Below are positions 8,159 to 17,100 of a stretch of 64,000 nt of DNA, piece by piece. This DNA is from Microbacterium gubbeenense DSM 15944 (GTDB lineage Bacteria; Actinomycetota; Actinomycetes; Actinomycetales; Microbacteriaceae), in the NCBI RefSeq assembly GCF_000422745.1, contig NZ_KE383914.1, positions 104,686 to 168,685 on the forward strand, given 5' to 3'. Positions within the stretch are counted from its first letter, which is position 1. Each line of letters opens with the position of its first letter. Below the pieces are notes generated by a model. That model made no database searches and was not told the origin of the DNA. It worked only from the letters and a program-made list of their open reading frames with translations. Position numbers and translations under genes: made by a program.

Positions 8159-10156
8159 CTACGCCTTGCGGCTGCGCGTGCGGGCGGCGAGCACGATGCC
8201 CGCTGCCATCAGCGCCGCGGCACCGAAGCCGAGGCCCCAGGTGACGTCGCCGCCGGTCGGCGCGAGAGGCGCCTCGGTCGGTCCGGCCGAGGGAGCCGCT
8301 GTCGGGTCCTCAGACGGTGCCGCGGTGGGCTCCTCGGACGGCGCGGCCGTCGGCTCCTCCGACGGAGCAGCGGTTGGCTCTTCCGAAGGTGCCGCGGTCG
8401 GCTCCTCCGAAGGTGCCGGAGTGGGCTCCTCCGAAGGCGTGGGGTCGGGCGTCGGCTCCGCCTCCTCGTAGACGGCGGCGCGGCCGAGCGGCGCCGGGTC
8501 GACGACGTCGTGCGCGGCGAAGTAGTCGACGGTCGTCTCGAGGTCGATGAGACCGGAGTCGCGGGCCGGGCCGTTGTTGAAGCCCGTGAATCCGTCGCCG
8601 CCCGCCGAGACGAACGAGTTTGTCGTGACGGTGTACGTGGCGGCGGGGTCGAGCGCCTCGCCGTTGAGCGTCATCGACTGCACGTGCTCGCCGGGCTCGG
8701 CCTCGTCGATGTACTCGTAGGTGAATCCTTCGGAGATGCCAAGCTGAAGCTTGGGGCGGTCCTCGCCCGGCTGCCACTGCTCCTCGAGGATCTGCTCGAT
8801 GTCGGCGCCCGTGAGCTCGCTCGTGGTGAGGGTGTTCGCGAACGGCTGCACGGCAGCGGCCTCGGCGTACGTGACGACGCCGTCGCCCTCGCCGACCTCG
8901 CTCGAGGCGTAAAGCAGGTCGTCGCGCAGGCCGCCCGCGTTCATGAGCGCGAGGTCAGCTGGCTCTCCGCCGTACTTCGCGTACTCGGTCGTCGACCACA
9001 GGTACACGTCGGCGACGAGGTTGTTCATCGGCGATTCCACGCCGCGGTCGTCGCCGGGCACTTCACCGCCGCGCAGGATGTCCGCGCTGATCTGGCCGAC
9101 GGGCTCGTTGCCCTGAACGGCGGCGAACGCGACGGCGGCGTCGACGACGGCCTGGATGTCTTCGGCGGCCGGGAAGAGGAGTTCCTCCGCCTCCTCATCG
9201 ACCAGCGGAACGAGCGAGGCGTTCACCGACACGAGTTCCTTCGTCGCGGTGTCGACCGCGATATCGAGCAGCGACATGTTGGCGCCGTAGCTGCCGGTCT
9301 GCAGGATCGGGCGATCCTGGATCGTGCACGGGTAGGCCTGGTGCGTGTGGCCGGAGAGGATCGCGTCGATCTCCGGCGACGCGTCGCGCACGAGGGCACC
9401 GAACTCGGTCTGCTCGTTCGCGATCTCGTCGCAGGTTGCGGCATCGTCGCCGGAAACCTCGGCGCCCGAGTGCGTCAGCAGCACGGTCACGTCGACCTGG
9501 TCGGCGATCTCGGCCGCGACGCGGTTGGCCGCCTCGACCTGGTCGCCGAACTCGATCTCGGAGATGCCGGCCGGCGAGACGAGAGTCCGAGTGTCGGCCG
9601 TGATCGTGCCGATGAAGCCGACCCGCACGCCGTCGACCTCGCGGATCGCATACTCGCTCAGCGCCGGATCCTGCGTGCCCGCCATGTAGACGTTGGCACC
9701 GAGCGTCAGGTCCTGGCCGTAGCCCTCTTCGGCGCTGAACTGCTGGTAGAACGGCTGCACGCGGTCAGTGAGATCGGCATAGCCCTGGTCGAACTCGTGG
9801 TTGCCGACGACACCGACATCGAGCCCGCCGAGAGCGAGCGACTCCATCGTCGGCTCGTCCTGCTGGATGAACGACGTGAACGTCGAGGCACCGATGTTGT
9901 CGCCCGCCGACACGAACAGCGTGTTCGGGTTCTCCGACTCGAACTGCCGCACGGCTCCGACGAGGCTCGCCGCTCCAGCGACGCCGTTTCCGGGGTTGGC
10001 CTCGATGCGGCCGTGGAAATCGTTGATGCCGATGACCTGGATATCGGTCGTCTCGTCCGCGGTGGCCGCTGATGCGGCCTGCGGGACGAAGAGCAGGGCG
10101 GAGGCGGCGGCGAGCGCGGCGCAGCCGCCGATCCCGCGTTTCATAGATGATCGCAT
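8159..10156 (-). CDS. Cell-wall-anchored bifunctional UDP-sugar hydrolase/5'-nucleotidase (UshA-like)
   Basis: 665 aa. Signal peptide (MRSSMKRG..SAASAATAD), then an N-terminal metallophosphatase domain with GINDFHGR, GDNIGAST, GNHEFDQG, LTHSG and GHTHQAYPC supplying the two-metal site ligands, then a 5'-nucleotidase C-terminal domain (MNNLVADVYLWST, LMNAGGLRDDL, GGDGFTGF). It should release phosphate from extracellular nucleotides or nucleotide sugars. The tail has about eight PTAAPSEE units, LAPTG, a TM helix and RTRSRKA: sortase anchored. Start ATG 10156 is preferred over TTG 10225 because AAGGA lies 5 bases upstream and the signal peptide starts here. A PHO box lies about 95 bases upstream; the next gene downstream carries the same anchor and box. 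Confidence 0.9.
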   Translation of the reverse strand: MRSSMKRGIGGCAALAAASALLFVPQAASAATADETTDIQVIGINDFHGRIEANPGNGVAGAASLVGAVRQFESENPNTLFVSAGDNIGASTFTSFIQQDEPTMESLALGGLDVGVVGNHEFDQGYADLTDRVQPFYQQFSAEEGYGQDLTLGANVYMAGTQDPALSEYAIREVDGVRVGFIGTITADTRTLVSPAGISEIEFGDQVEAANRVAAEIADQVDVTVLLTHSGAEVSGDDAATCDEIANEQTEFGALVRDASPEIDAILSGHTHQAYPCTIQDRPILQTGSYGANMSLLDIAVDTATKELVSVNASLVPLVDEEAEELLFPAAEDIQAVVDAAVAFAAVQGNEPVGQISADILRGGEVPGDDRGVESPMNNLVADVYLWSTTEYAKYGGEPADLALMNAGGLRDDLLYASSEVGEGDGVVTYAEAAAVQPFANTLTTSELTGADIEQILEEQWQPGEDRPKLQLGISEGFTYEYIDEAEPGEHVQSMTLNGEALDPAATYTVTTNSFVSAGGDGFTGFNNGPARDSGLIDLETTVDYFAAHDVVDPAPLGRAAVYEEAEPTPDPTPSEEPTPAPSEEPTAAPSEEPTAAPSEEPTAAPSEEPTAAPSEDPTAAPSAGPTEAPLAPTGGDVTWGLGFGAAALMAAGIVLAARTRSRKA

Positions 10157-10246
10157 TGCAGTCCTTCGAACAGGAAGATGGTCAGCCCCGGTCGGAGGCA
10201 TCAGACCTTTTTCTAGCCTGTTCAAGCGCCGAGCGCGAGACCCCTG

Positions 10247-10264
10247 GGTGAACGAGAGGTGAAA
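10247..10264 (-). promoter_or_regulatory. Putative PHO box upstream of the UshA-like gene
   Basis: On the minus strand: TTTCACC, four bases, GTTCACC, two 11-bp-spaced PhoP half-sites. It fits phosphate-starvation control of a phosphate-scavenging nucleotidase and matches the box at 7936-7953. Confidence 0.55.
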
Positions 10265-10273
10265 GAACGAACG

Positions 10274-11041
10274 TCAGGCGTCGCCGCGACCGGCAGCGTA
10301 CCCGTCGGCGAAGGCTTCGTCGTAGCCCTTCCGGAACATGTCCGTGGGCCCCGTGCGAGGGATCGTGCGCGCGCCGGGCAGGTCGAGGGAGCCGACGAGG
10401 TCTCCTCGCCCGCGGACGACGGCGATGGGCCTACCGGTCGACTTCCCCTTCACGAGGTCGGCGGCCGAGCACAGCTCGTCGGCGACGCACGGGAGCGTCA
10501 CGGACAGCTCGCGACCCTGCGCGTCGGTGGACCCGCGGAGATCCTCGAAGACCGTGACGCCCGCGGCGCCGATCGCCTGGTCGGTCTGTCCGTCGCGCCA
10601 CGCGCGGCCGAGCGTGTCGCTGACGAGCACGCCCACGTCGACGCCGAAGCGCGCACGCAGGCTCTTCGCGAGCGCGCAGGCGGACGCATCCGGATCCTCG
10701 GGCAGCAGCAGGATCGTGCCGTCCGGGGTGTTCGACGCGTCCACGCCCGCGGCGGCGGCGACGATGCCGAGACGGCTCTCGACGATGCGCGTCGTGGATC
10801 CGGTGGCCGGGTTGGTGCGGGACGCGACGACGCGCACGGTCTCAGCCGTGATCGCGTCCTCGCGGTCGACGGCTGAGACGAAGCGCCCCTCCGCCTTCGA
10901 GATGATCTTGCTCGTAACGACGACGATGTCACCGCTCTGGATGCCGTCCGGCGAGGCCGCGAGGGCGTCGCCGATGATGGCCTGCAGGTCGGCGCCCGAG
11001 GTGATCTCGTCGATCCCCTCCGGCGCCCAGATCGAGATCAC
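10274..11041 (-). CDS. cofE: Coenzyme F420-0:L-glutamate ligase
   Basis: 255 aa. GTP-dependent enzyme that adds gamma-linked glutamates to F420-0. Family landmarks: [11 protein letters not shown] near the start, [18 protein letters not shown] (36-53), a DREDAI box, [42 protein letters not shown] (137-159) and the [15 protein letters not shown] segment. This is the single-domain CofE form without the FMN-reductase extension of mycobacterial FbiB. The GTG start at 11041 overlaps the TGA of the upstream GNAT gene by four bases. Other F420 synthesis genes (fbiA/fbiD) are not in the window. Together with the LLM and PPOX proteins it shows the organism makes F420. Confidence 0.9.
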   Translation of the reverse strand: MISIWAPEGIDEITSGADLQAIIGDALAASPDGIQSGDIVVVTSKIISKAEGRFVSAVDREDAITAETVRVVASRTNPATGSTTRIVESRLGIVAAAAGVDASNTPDGTILLLPEDPDASACALAKSLRARFGVDVGVLVSDTLGRAWRDGQTDQAIGAAGVTVFEDLRGSTDAQGRELSVTLPCVADELCSAADLVKGKSTGRPIAVVRGRGDLVGSLDLPGARTIPRTGPTDMFRKGYDEAFADGYAAGRGDA

Positions 11042-11544
11042 CGGCTGAAGCGGATCTCGGTGAGCTCCTCGCCGAGGAAGGGCTCGGTGCGCTTCGTGCC
11101 GTCGATCGTGAAGCCGCGCTTCTCGTAGAATCCCGTGCCGCCGGGGTAGTTCTCGGCGATCCAGCCGTAGAGGGGCTCGCCCTCGTCGACCACGGCGTCG
11201 AACAGCTTGCGGCCGATGCCCTTGCGGTGCCACGAGTCGAGCAGGAAGACGAAGTACAGCTCGCGCGGTGCGGGAGCGTCGTCGTCGCGTGCGGGGCCGG
11301 AGGCGGCGAAGCCGACGATGTGGCCGTCGACCAGAGCCGCCGCGTGACGGTGATCCTCGCCGCGGTCGGAGTAGTTGCTCCACAGATCCGCGAGCCGTTT
11401 CGGCGAGACCGCCTCGAGCGCTGCCGACGAGATCATGCCGTCGTACGTCTCGTGCCACACCTGAGCGTGGACGCGTCCCATGTCTGCGGCATCGACGTCG
11501 CGGATGGGGCGGACAAGAACCTCAAGCTCTGTGTTGGTGTCCAT
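11038..11544 (-). CDS. GNAT family N-acetyltransferase
   Basis: 168 aa. GNAT fold: N-terminal [22 protein letters not shown], acceptor region [13 protein letters not shown], strand [12 protein letters not shown] followed by the acetyl-CoA pyrophosphate loop RKGIGRKLF, and the C-terminal [14 protein letters not shown]. Acceptor unknown. ATG 11544 is chosen because a -10 box (TATGCT, 11551-11556) lies six bases before it and the upstream frame is not protein-like. Co-transcribed and translationally coupled with cofE, although no F420 role is known for such proteins. Confidence 0.85.
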   Translation of the reverse strand: MDTNTELEVLVRPIRDVDAADMGRVHAQVWHETYDGMISSAALEAVSPKRLADLWSNYSDRGEDHRHAAALVDGHIVGFAASGPARDDDAPAPRELYFVFLLDSWHRKGIGRKLFDAVVDEGEPLYGWIAENYPGGTGFYEKRGFTIDGTKRTEPFLGEELTEIRFSR

Positions 11545-11550
11545 GGCGCG

Positions 11551-11556
11551 AGCATA
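11551..11556 (-). promoter_or_regulatory. -10 box of probable leaderless GNAT-cofE promoter
   Basis: TATGCT on the minus strand, six bases before the ATG at 11544; no Shine-Dalgarno between them. Confidence 0.5.
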
Positions 11557-11684
11557 TGACGCGCCCGCGCGAGACGCGAATCGGCATGACACAATAATCG
11601 TGGCGTGCCCGTGCGAAGGCGTTGAGTTGCTCCGCCGGGCCCAGGGACTGCGTCCGCCATTCGTTTCACAACGAGGAGCGTCAG

Positions 11685-12554
11685 ATGTCCGAGACGATCG
11701 AGGCACCGGCCGAGCGGGTCGAGCGCACGCAGCAGCTGCGCGCATACCTGATGTGCCGACCGGAACACTTCACGGTGTCGTACTCCATCAATCCGTGGAT
11801 GCATCCGGATGATCCCACCGACACGCGGCGTGCGGTGTCGCAGTGGCAGAAGCTGTACGACGCGTACCGGGCGCTCGGACACGAGATCGACCTGATCGAT
11901 TCGCAGCCGGGCCTGCCCGACATGGTCTACACCGCGAACGGCGGATTCGTCATCGACGGCATCGCGTATCCGCCGAAGTTCCGCCATGCCGAGCGGAGCG
12001 GCGAGGAGAAGTTCTTCACCGAGTGGTTCCACGATCGCGGGTTCGAGGTCGTCGAACCGAAGACCACGAACGAGGGCGAGGGCGACTTCCTGCTCGCCGG
12101 TGACGTGATCCTCGCGGGGCGGGGGTTCCGATCCTCCGACGAGAGTCACCGCGAGGTCGCCGACATCTTCGGCCGCGAGGTCGTCTCGCTGACCCTCGTG
12201 GATCCGCGGTTCTATCACCTCGACACGGCGCTGTCGGTGCTGGACCCCGTGGTCGCGCCCGGTGCAGAGCCGACGATCGCGTACCTGCCCGGCGCGTTCG
12301 ACGAGGCGAGCCGTCGGATCCTCGCGGAGCGCTTCCCGAGCGCGATCCGCGTGGCAGACGCAGACGGATCCGTCTTCGGACTGAACTCGGCCAGCGACGG
12401 ACGCAACGTGTTCATCTCGCCGCGCGCGACGGGGTTCGAGGCACAGCTCGCAGAGCGCGGCTACACGCCCGTCGCGATCGATCTGTCGGAGCTGCTGCTC
12501 GGCGGCGGCGGCATCAAGTGCTGCACGCTCGAACTGAGGGGAGCGGGAGCATGA
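11685..12554 (+). CDS. ddaH: Dimethylargininase (DDAH)-like amidinohydrolase
   Basis: 289 aa, pentein/amidinotransferase fold. Hydrolyses N-omega-methylated arginine to citrulline and methylamines. Visible catalytic set: Glu/Asp in NEGEGDF (129-135), His178 in DPRFYHLDTALSVLD and the nucleophile Cys279 or Cys280 in GGGIKCCTLEL near the C-terminus; substrate loop DMVYTANGGFV (79-89). ATG 11685 has GAGGAG 7 bases upstream. Its last bases overlap the start of the ornithine aminotransferase gene (ATGA), so the pair is one operon. Arginine deiminase-like activity is an alternative, but the length and motifs fit DDAH. Confidence 0.85.
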   Translation: MSETIEAPAERVERTQQLRAYLMCRPEHFTVSYSINPWMHPDDPTDTRRAVSQWQKLYDAYRALGHEIDLIDSQPGLPDMVYTANGGFVIDGIAYPPKFRHAERSGEEKFFTEWFHDRGFEVVEPKTTNEGEGDFLLAGDVILAGRGFRSSDESHREVADIFGREVVSLTLVDPRFYHLDTALSVLDPVVAPGAEPTIAYLPGAFDEASRRILAERFPSAIRVADADGSVFGLNSASDGRNVFISPRATGFEAQLAERGYTPVAIDLSELLLGGGGIKCCTLELRGAGA

Positions 12555-13723
12555 CCTCGCACATCGCACGCAACTACGCGCCGCTTCCGGTGGAGATCGC
12601 CACCGGCGCGGGGGCATGGGTGAACGACGTCGACGGCCGGCGCTACCTCGACATGCTCGCGGGCTACTCGGCGCTGAACTTCGGCCACTGCAATCCCACG
12701 CTCGTGAAGGCCGCGACGGATCAGCTCGCGCGCGTCACGCTCACGAGCCGCGCGTTCTCGAGCGACCAGCTCGAGCCGTTCGCCGCCGCGCTCGCGAAGC
12801 TCTGCGGTAAGGATCTCGTCCTCCCGATGAACACGGGCGCCGAGGCTGTCGAGACGGCGATCAAGGTGGCGCGCGCGTGGGGATACCGCGTCAAGGGGAT
12901 CCCCGACGGGCAGGCGAACATCATCGTCGCCGAGAACAACTTCCACGGCCGCACGACGACGATCGTGGGGTTCTCGAACGATGAGGATGCGCGCGCCGAC
13001 TTCGGGCCGTTCGCGCCTGGCTTCACGACGGTGCCGTTCGGTGACGCGGAGGCGCTCGCCGCAGCGATCGACGAGAACACGGCAGCGGTGCTGATCGAGC
13101 CGATCCAGGGCGAAGCGGGCATCATCGTGCCGCCCGACGGATACCTGACCGCCGTGCGCGAGATCACGCGCGAGCGGCGGGTGCTGATGATCGCCGACGA
13201 GATCCAGTCGGGGCTCGGCCGCACCGGCGAGACGTTCGCCTGCGACCGCGAGGGCGTCGTGCCCGACATGTACCTGCTCGGCAAGGCGCTCGGCGGAGGC
13301 ATCGTGCCGGTGTCGGCGGTCGTCGCCGACGAGGATGTGCTCGGCGTGATCGAGCCGGGGCAGCACGGATCCACCTTCGGCGGCAACCCGCTCGCCGCGG
13401 CGGTCGGCCACGCGGTGGTCGACATGCTCGCGACCGGCGAGTGGCAGGAGCGGGCGCGGTCGCTCGGCGAACACCTCGCGAACCGCCTTGAGCCGCTCAT
13501 CGGTCACGGTGTGACGGAACTGCGATGCGTCGGGCTGTGGGCGGGCATCGACGTGGATCCGGCCGTCGGCACCGGACGTGAGATCGGCGAGCGGCTGCTC
13601 GCGCGCGGCGTGCTCGTGAAGGACACGCACGGCCAGACGATCCGCATGGCGCCGCCGCTCACGATCCGCGCGACGGAGCTCGACTGGGCCGTCGAACAGC
13701 TGGCGCTCGTGCTCAGGAAATAG
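12551..13723 (+). CDS. rocD: Ornithine--oxo-acid transaminase
   Basis: 390 aa, class-III PLP aminotransferase. Moves the delta-amino group of ornithine to 2-oxoglutarate, giving glutamate semialdehyde. Landmarks: GYSALNFGHCNP, MNTGAEAVETAIKVAR (93-108), NNFHGRTTTIVGFS, EPIQGEAGIIVPP (183-195), Asp216 in IADEIQSG and PLP lysine Lys245 in YLLGKALGGG. Length matches RocD. Coupled to the DDAH-like gene by a 4-bp overlap; together they suggest use of arginine or methylarginine via ornithine. Followed by a two-way terminator. Confidence 0.95.
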   Translation: MTSHIARNYAPLPVEIATGAGAWVNDVDGRRYLDMLAGYSALNFGHCNPTLVKAATDQLARVTLTSRAFSSDQLEPFAAALAKLCGKDLVLPMNTGAEAVETAIKVARAWGYRVKGIPDGQANIIVAENNFHGRTTTIVGFSNDEDARADFGPFAPGFTTVPFGDAEALAAAIDENTAAVLIEPIQGEAGIIVPPDGYLTAVREITRERRVLMIADEIQSGLGRTGETFACDREGVVPDMYLLGKALGGGIVPVSAVVADEDVLGVIEPGQHGSTFGGNPLAAAVGHAVVDMLATGEWQERARSLGEHLANRLEPLIGHGVTELRCVGLWAGIDVDPAVGTGREIGERLLARGVLVKDTHGQTIRMAPPLTIRATELDWAVEQLALVLRK

Positions 13724-13733
13724 GGCGCGCGAA

Positions 13734-13777
13734 CGCGAAAAGCGAGTTGCGGACGTTCCCGCAACTCGCCCTTCGCG
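13734..13777. terminator. Bidirectional terminator between rocD and the PTS gene
   Basis: Stem gcgagttgcgg (13742-13752), 6-base loop, ccgcaactcgc (13759-13769), extended by cgcgaa/ttcgcg outer arms. Serves the two convergent genes, whose stops are 11 and 6 bases away. Confidence 0.8.
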
Positions 13778-13782
13778 TTGCC

Positions 13783-15693
13783 CTACGCGTTGATGAGGTC
13801 GAGGACTTCCTGGGCAGTCGTGGCCCGGCGAAGACGGTCGACATTGTTCTCGTCGGCGCAGAACTCTGCGATCCGGCCGAGTACCTCGAGGTGCTCGTCG
13901 GCCTTGCCCGCTATGCCGAAGAGAACGTATGCGGTGTCGCCATCGAAGTCGATTCCGTCCGGCACCTGAACCATCGACACACCGGTGCGGAGGATCTCCG
14001 CGTCGGACGATTTCGTTCCGTGAGGGATCGCGACGTGGTTTCCGACGTACACGGAGGTGTCCCGCTCACGATCCTGCATCGACTGAATGTACGCGGATGT
14101 GGCGAAGCCGCCGTTCACCAGGAGCTGCCCGGCCGCCGCAATGGCGTCCTCCTTCGTGCCGAATGCGCGTCCGAGTTCGATGGTGCCCGGCCCGAACACG
14201 CCTGAGCCGAGGACCGGCTCGCGCTCGGCGGACACGGTCTGTTCGGACGCGCGCCCCGACTGCACAGCATCGATGAAATCGACGATGTCCGTGTACTGGT
14301 CGGCTTCGATGAAATTCGTGATGGTCATGAACTTCTTGCGCCCGTCGGCATGGAGCTTCTTCGCCCGGTCGACGAGTTGGGTGTGAGTGATGACGAGGTC
14401 AGCATCGGCAGGAATCTCCTCGATCTTCGAGTTGCTCACCGACACATCGAGCATGCGCTTGCGGATCTGCGTCTTCAGCACCGACGCTCCCATCGCGCTC
14501 GAGCCCATCCCGGCGTCGCACGCGACGACGACCTTGCTGATGCGAACGCCATCGGTGCCGTCGCGCAGGACTTCGCTGTTGTGACGCTCACGGTCAGCTT
14601 CGCTGCCGGTAGCGAGCTCCGCGTCGTCCTCGCCGTTGTATCGCTTGCGCTCTCCGCGCAACAGCGCCCAACCGATGACGAACGACACGATCATTCCGCC
14701 GAAGAAACCAGCGAGGTTGCCGAGAAGCGCCCCGCTCGGGGTGAGCGCGAGCATCGCGAAGAAGCTGCCGGGAGACGGCGTCGCGACCGTTCCGCCGCCC
14801 AGCAGCTGCAGCAGAAACAGCGAGGTAGCCATGCCGCCCATGGTGGCGAACACGAGCTTCGGCTTCATCAGCACGAACGGGAAGTACACCTCGCCGATGC
14901 CGCCGATGCCAGCGATGACTGCGGCCATCGGGGCGGTGCGCTTGGCCATCCCGACGCCGAACACGGTGATGGCGAGCAACGTGCCGACGGAGGGCCCGGG
15001 GTTGGCGTCCACCAGGAACAGAATGGACTTGCCGTACTCGGCGACCTGCTCGATGCCGAGCGGGCCCATGATCCCGTGGTTGATGGCGTTGTTCAGGAAC
15101 AGAACCTGCGCCGGAGCAACGAGGATCGACACGAGCGGGAGCAGGCCGGTTGCGAGGATCCAGTCCACTCCCGCCGACAGCACGTTCAGCACGACCTGGA
15201 ACACCGGGCCGATGCCGAGGTATCCAGCGATGGCGAGGAAGACGCCGAGGATCCCCATCGAGAAGTTGCTGATGAGCATCTCGAATCCGGGCTTCACTTT
15301 GCCGTCGTAGAGGCGGTCGATCTGTTTCATCAGCCACGCAGCAAGCGGTCCCATGACCATCGCTCCGATGAGCATGGTCACATCCGCACCGATGACGACG
15401 CCGAGTGTGGCGAGCACACCGATGGCGCCTCCGCGCACTCCGTGCACCATGTGGCCGCCCGCGTAGCCGATCAGCATCGGCAGCCCGTAGGTCATGATGG
15501 GCGATACCAGCTCGCCCAGTTCCTCGTTGGGGAACCAACCGGTCGGAATGAACAGCGCGGTGAGCAGGCCCCAGGCGACGAAGACGCCGAGGTTCGGCAT
15601 CACCATGCCGCTGAGAAAGTTCCCGAATCGTTGAATGCGCACCAGGACGGTGCTCTGCTTGCGCGGCGTATTGCGCTCAGTTGTGGTGGTCAC
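13783..15693 (-). CDS. mtlA: PTS mannitol-type EIICBA component (MtlA-like)
   Basis: 636 aa, the length of fused mannitol EIICBA. The IIC membrane domain (about 15-345) contains NAINHG at 202-207 and GGIGE at 264-268, both substrate-site motifs of MtlA. IIB begins near 383 with phosphorylated Cys392 in VVACDAGMGSSAMGA; IIA follows with His558 in VAIPHGT. It takes up and phosphorylates a polyol. The operon partner is closest to sorbitol-6-phosphate dehydrogenase, not to mannitol-1-phosphate dehydrogenase (MtlD), so the substrate may be sorbitol or another polyol. Last gene of a four-gene minus-strand operon. Confidence 0.9.
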   Translation of the reverse strand: MTTTTERNTPRKQSTVLVRIQRFGNFLSGMVMPNLGVFVAWGLLTALFIPTGWFPNEELGELVSPIMTYGLPMLIGYAGGHMVHGVRGGAIGVLATLGVVIGADVTMLIGAMVMGPLAAWLMKQIDRLYDGKVKPGFEMLISNFSMGILGVFLAIAGYLGIGPVFQVVLNVLSAGVDWILATGLLPLVSILVAPAQVLFLNNAINHGIMGPLGIEQVAEYGKSILFLVDANPGPSVGTLLAITVFGVGMAKRTAPMAAVIAGIGGIGEVYFPFVLMKPKLVFATMGGMATSLFLLQLLGGGTVATPSPGSFFAMLALTPSGALLGNLAGFFGGMIVSFVIGWALLRGERKRYNGEDDAELATGSEADRERHNSEVLRDGTDGVRISKVVVACDAGMGSSAMGASVLKTQIRKRMLDVSVSNSKIEEIPADADLVITHTQLVDRAKKLHADGRKKFMTITNFIEADQYTDIVDFIDAVQSGRASEQTVSAEREPVLGSGVFGPGTIELGRAFGTKEDAIAAAGQLLVNGGFATSAYIQSMQDRERDTSVYVGNHVAIPHGTKSSDAEILRTGVSMVQVPDGIDFDGDTAYVLFGIAGKADEHLEVLGRIAEFCADENNVDRLRRATTAQEVLDLINA

Positions 15694-15730
15694 CCGAACT
15701 CCTTTGTCGGTGAGAGGTCAGCCCGTCCCG

Positions 15731-16525
15731 TCAACGGGACTTGCCGCCCGTGATGTTGATGGTGGTGCCCGTGATGTAGGTCGAGTGGTCGGACAGCAGG
15801 TAGGAGACGAGGTCCGCCAGCTCCTGGTGTTCGCCGACGCGGCCGAGCGGGATGGAACCGGTGTAGTCGTCGTCGATGTAGTTCGGGTCGAGCCCGCGTG
15901 TGTAGGCCAGCGCCGCGTAGTTCGCGTCGTTGTTCATGTTCGTGCGCTTGTTGATGCCGGGGGCGACTCCGACGACGCGAATGCCGTGCCCACCGAGCTC
16001 CTTCGCCCAGGAGCGCGTGAACCCGTTCAGCGCTGCCTTGGTTGCCGAGTACAGGCTCTGACCGGCGGATCCCTCCACGCCCGCCTCGGACGAGATGTTG
16101 ACGATGACACCGCCGCCGGTCTTGAGGAACTCCCGCACGACGGCCTGAGCGCAGAGGAAGGGCCCCTTCTGGTTGACGCTCGTGATGAAGTCGAAATCGG
16201 CTTCGGTCGCTTCGTAGTCGCTGTTCTGGCCGAAGTGGTCCACGAGCAGGCGGGGTCGGTTCACCCCCGCGTTGTTCACGAGCCCGTCCACGCGCCCGAA
16301 GGTCGCAACGGTCTCCGCGACGAGGTTCGTCACACTCTCGCGGTCGGTGGTGTCAGCGGCGATGGCCTTCGCGGCGTAGGAGAGCACCTCGGGCGTCGGG
16401 TTCAGATCGCCGACAATGACGGTTGCTCCGTTCGCGGTGAGGTTCTTCGCGATCTCCGCGCCGATGCCGGAGGCGCCGCCGGTGACGATGATGATCTTGT
16501 CGTGCAGGTCGAGCCATTTGCTCAT
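15731..16525 (-). CDS. SDR oxidoreductase, sorbitol-6-phosphate 2-dehydrogenase-like
   Basis: 264 aa classical short-chain dehydrogenase. NAD(P) motif TGGASGIG at 15-22, NNAG at 84-87, catalytic Ser145/146, Tyr159 and Lys163. The segments VNRPRLLVD, ISSEAGVEGSAGQSLYSATKAAL and AKELGGHGIRVVGVAPGI closely follow sorbitol-6-phosphate 2-dehydrogenases of Gram-positive bacteria. Proposed reaction: oxidation of the PTS-delivered polyol phosphate to a ketose phosphate. ATG 16525 is preceded by AAGGACAACA as ribosome site; the longer frame lies inside the upstream gene. It is 17 bp after the SIS gene and 37 bp before mtlA. Confidence 0.85.
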   Translation of the reverse strand: MSKWLDLHDKIIIVTGGASGIGAEIAKNLTANGATVIVGDLNPTPEVLSYAAKAIAADTTDRESVTNLVAETVATFGRVDGLVNNAGVNRPRLLVDHFGQNSDYEATEADFDFITSVNQKGPFLCAQAVVREFLKTGGGVIVNISSEAGVEGSAGQSLYSATKAALNGFTRSWAKELGGHGIRVVGVAPGINKRTNMNNDANYAALAYTRGLDPNYIDDDYTGSIPLGRVGEHQELADLVSYLLSDHSTYITGTTINITGGKSR

Positions 16526-16542
16526 AGTTGTTGTCCTTCGTC

Positions 16543-17100
16543 CTATTCGAGATTCGCGTGGTGCCGCCACAGACCGTGCAGGTCGGCGCCGATGTCGTCG
16601 ATGAGCATGAGTGCGAGGGAGTCGCCGAGCAGCAGGAGACACTGCTCGAACAGGCTCGTCATCGGTTGCTGCGAGGGCACCTCTCCCGGCAGAGCGAGCT
16701 TCGTCTGTACGGGGATCCGTACGAATACGGAAGCGTGCTGACGCATCGAACTCTCGGGGTTGGATCCGATGTGCGCGACGGCCGAACCGAATGATCGTGC
16801 CTTCGCTGCGATCGCCAGCGGGATCGCGCTCTCGCCGCTGCCCGAACCGACGATGAGCAGGTCGGCGTCGGTGATGGCGGGCTCCGTGATCTGGCCGACC
16901 ATGACGGTGTCGATTCCCAGGTGTGCCAGCCGTTTCGCGATGGCCTCGAGTGCGAGCTTCACGCGGCCGACGCCGACGAAGAACACGCGGTCGGCTCGCC
17001 GGATCGAGGCGAGGAGCTCGTCGACGGCGGTCGCGTCGACGGTGGCGAGAGTGCTTGCGATCTCGTCAGCGACGATGCGCTGCGCGGCGAGGTAGCTCAC
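16543..17100 (-). CDS. SIS-domain sugar-phosphate isomerase, 6-phospho-3-hexuloisomerase-like
   Basis: 185 aa, the size of single-SIS PHI (HxlB) proteins. Features: DRVFFVGVGRVKLALEAIAKRLAHLG (38-63, the sugar-phosphate loop), DLLIVGSGSGESAIPLAIAAKA (80-101) and IPVQTKLALP, PMTSLFEQCLLLLGDSLALML near the C-terminus, as in PHI. PHI interconverts 3-hexulose-6-P and fructose-6-P. The usual partner, hexulose-6-P synthase, is absent; an RPE-like epimerase takes its place. The GTG start overlaps the upstream TGA by four bases. The exact substrate is inference. Confidence 0.75.
   Translation of the reverse strand: MSYLAAQRIVADEIASTLATVDATAVDELLASIRRADRVFFVGVGRVKLALEAIAKRLAHLGIDTVMVGQITEPAITDADLLIVGSGSGESAIPLAIAAKARSFGSAVAHIGSNPESSMRQHASVFVRIPVQTKLALPGEVPSQQPMTSLFEQCLLLLGDSLALMLIDDIGADLHGLWRHHANLE

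Noticed and set aside
8042-10072. 676-codon plus-strand open frame opposite the UshA-like gene
   Set aside because: Arg/Gly/Val-rich antisense shadow of a well-supported gene; no start signal or domain.
14350-15753. 467-codon plus-strand open frame opposite mtlA
   Set aside because: His/Glu/Arg-rich composition is the complement of membrane-protein codons; mtlA has all family motifs.
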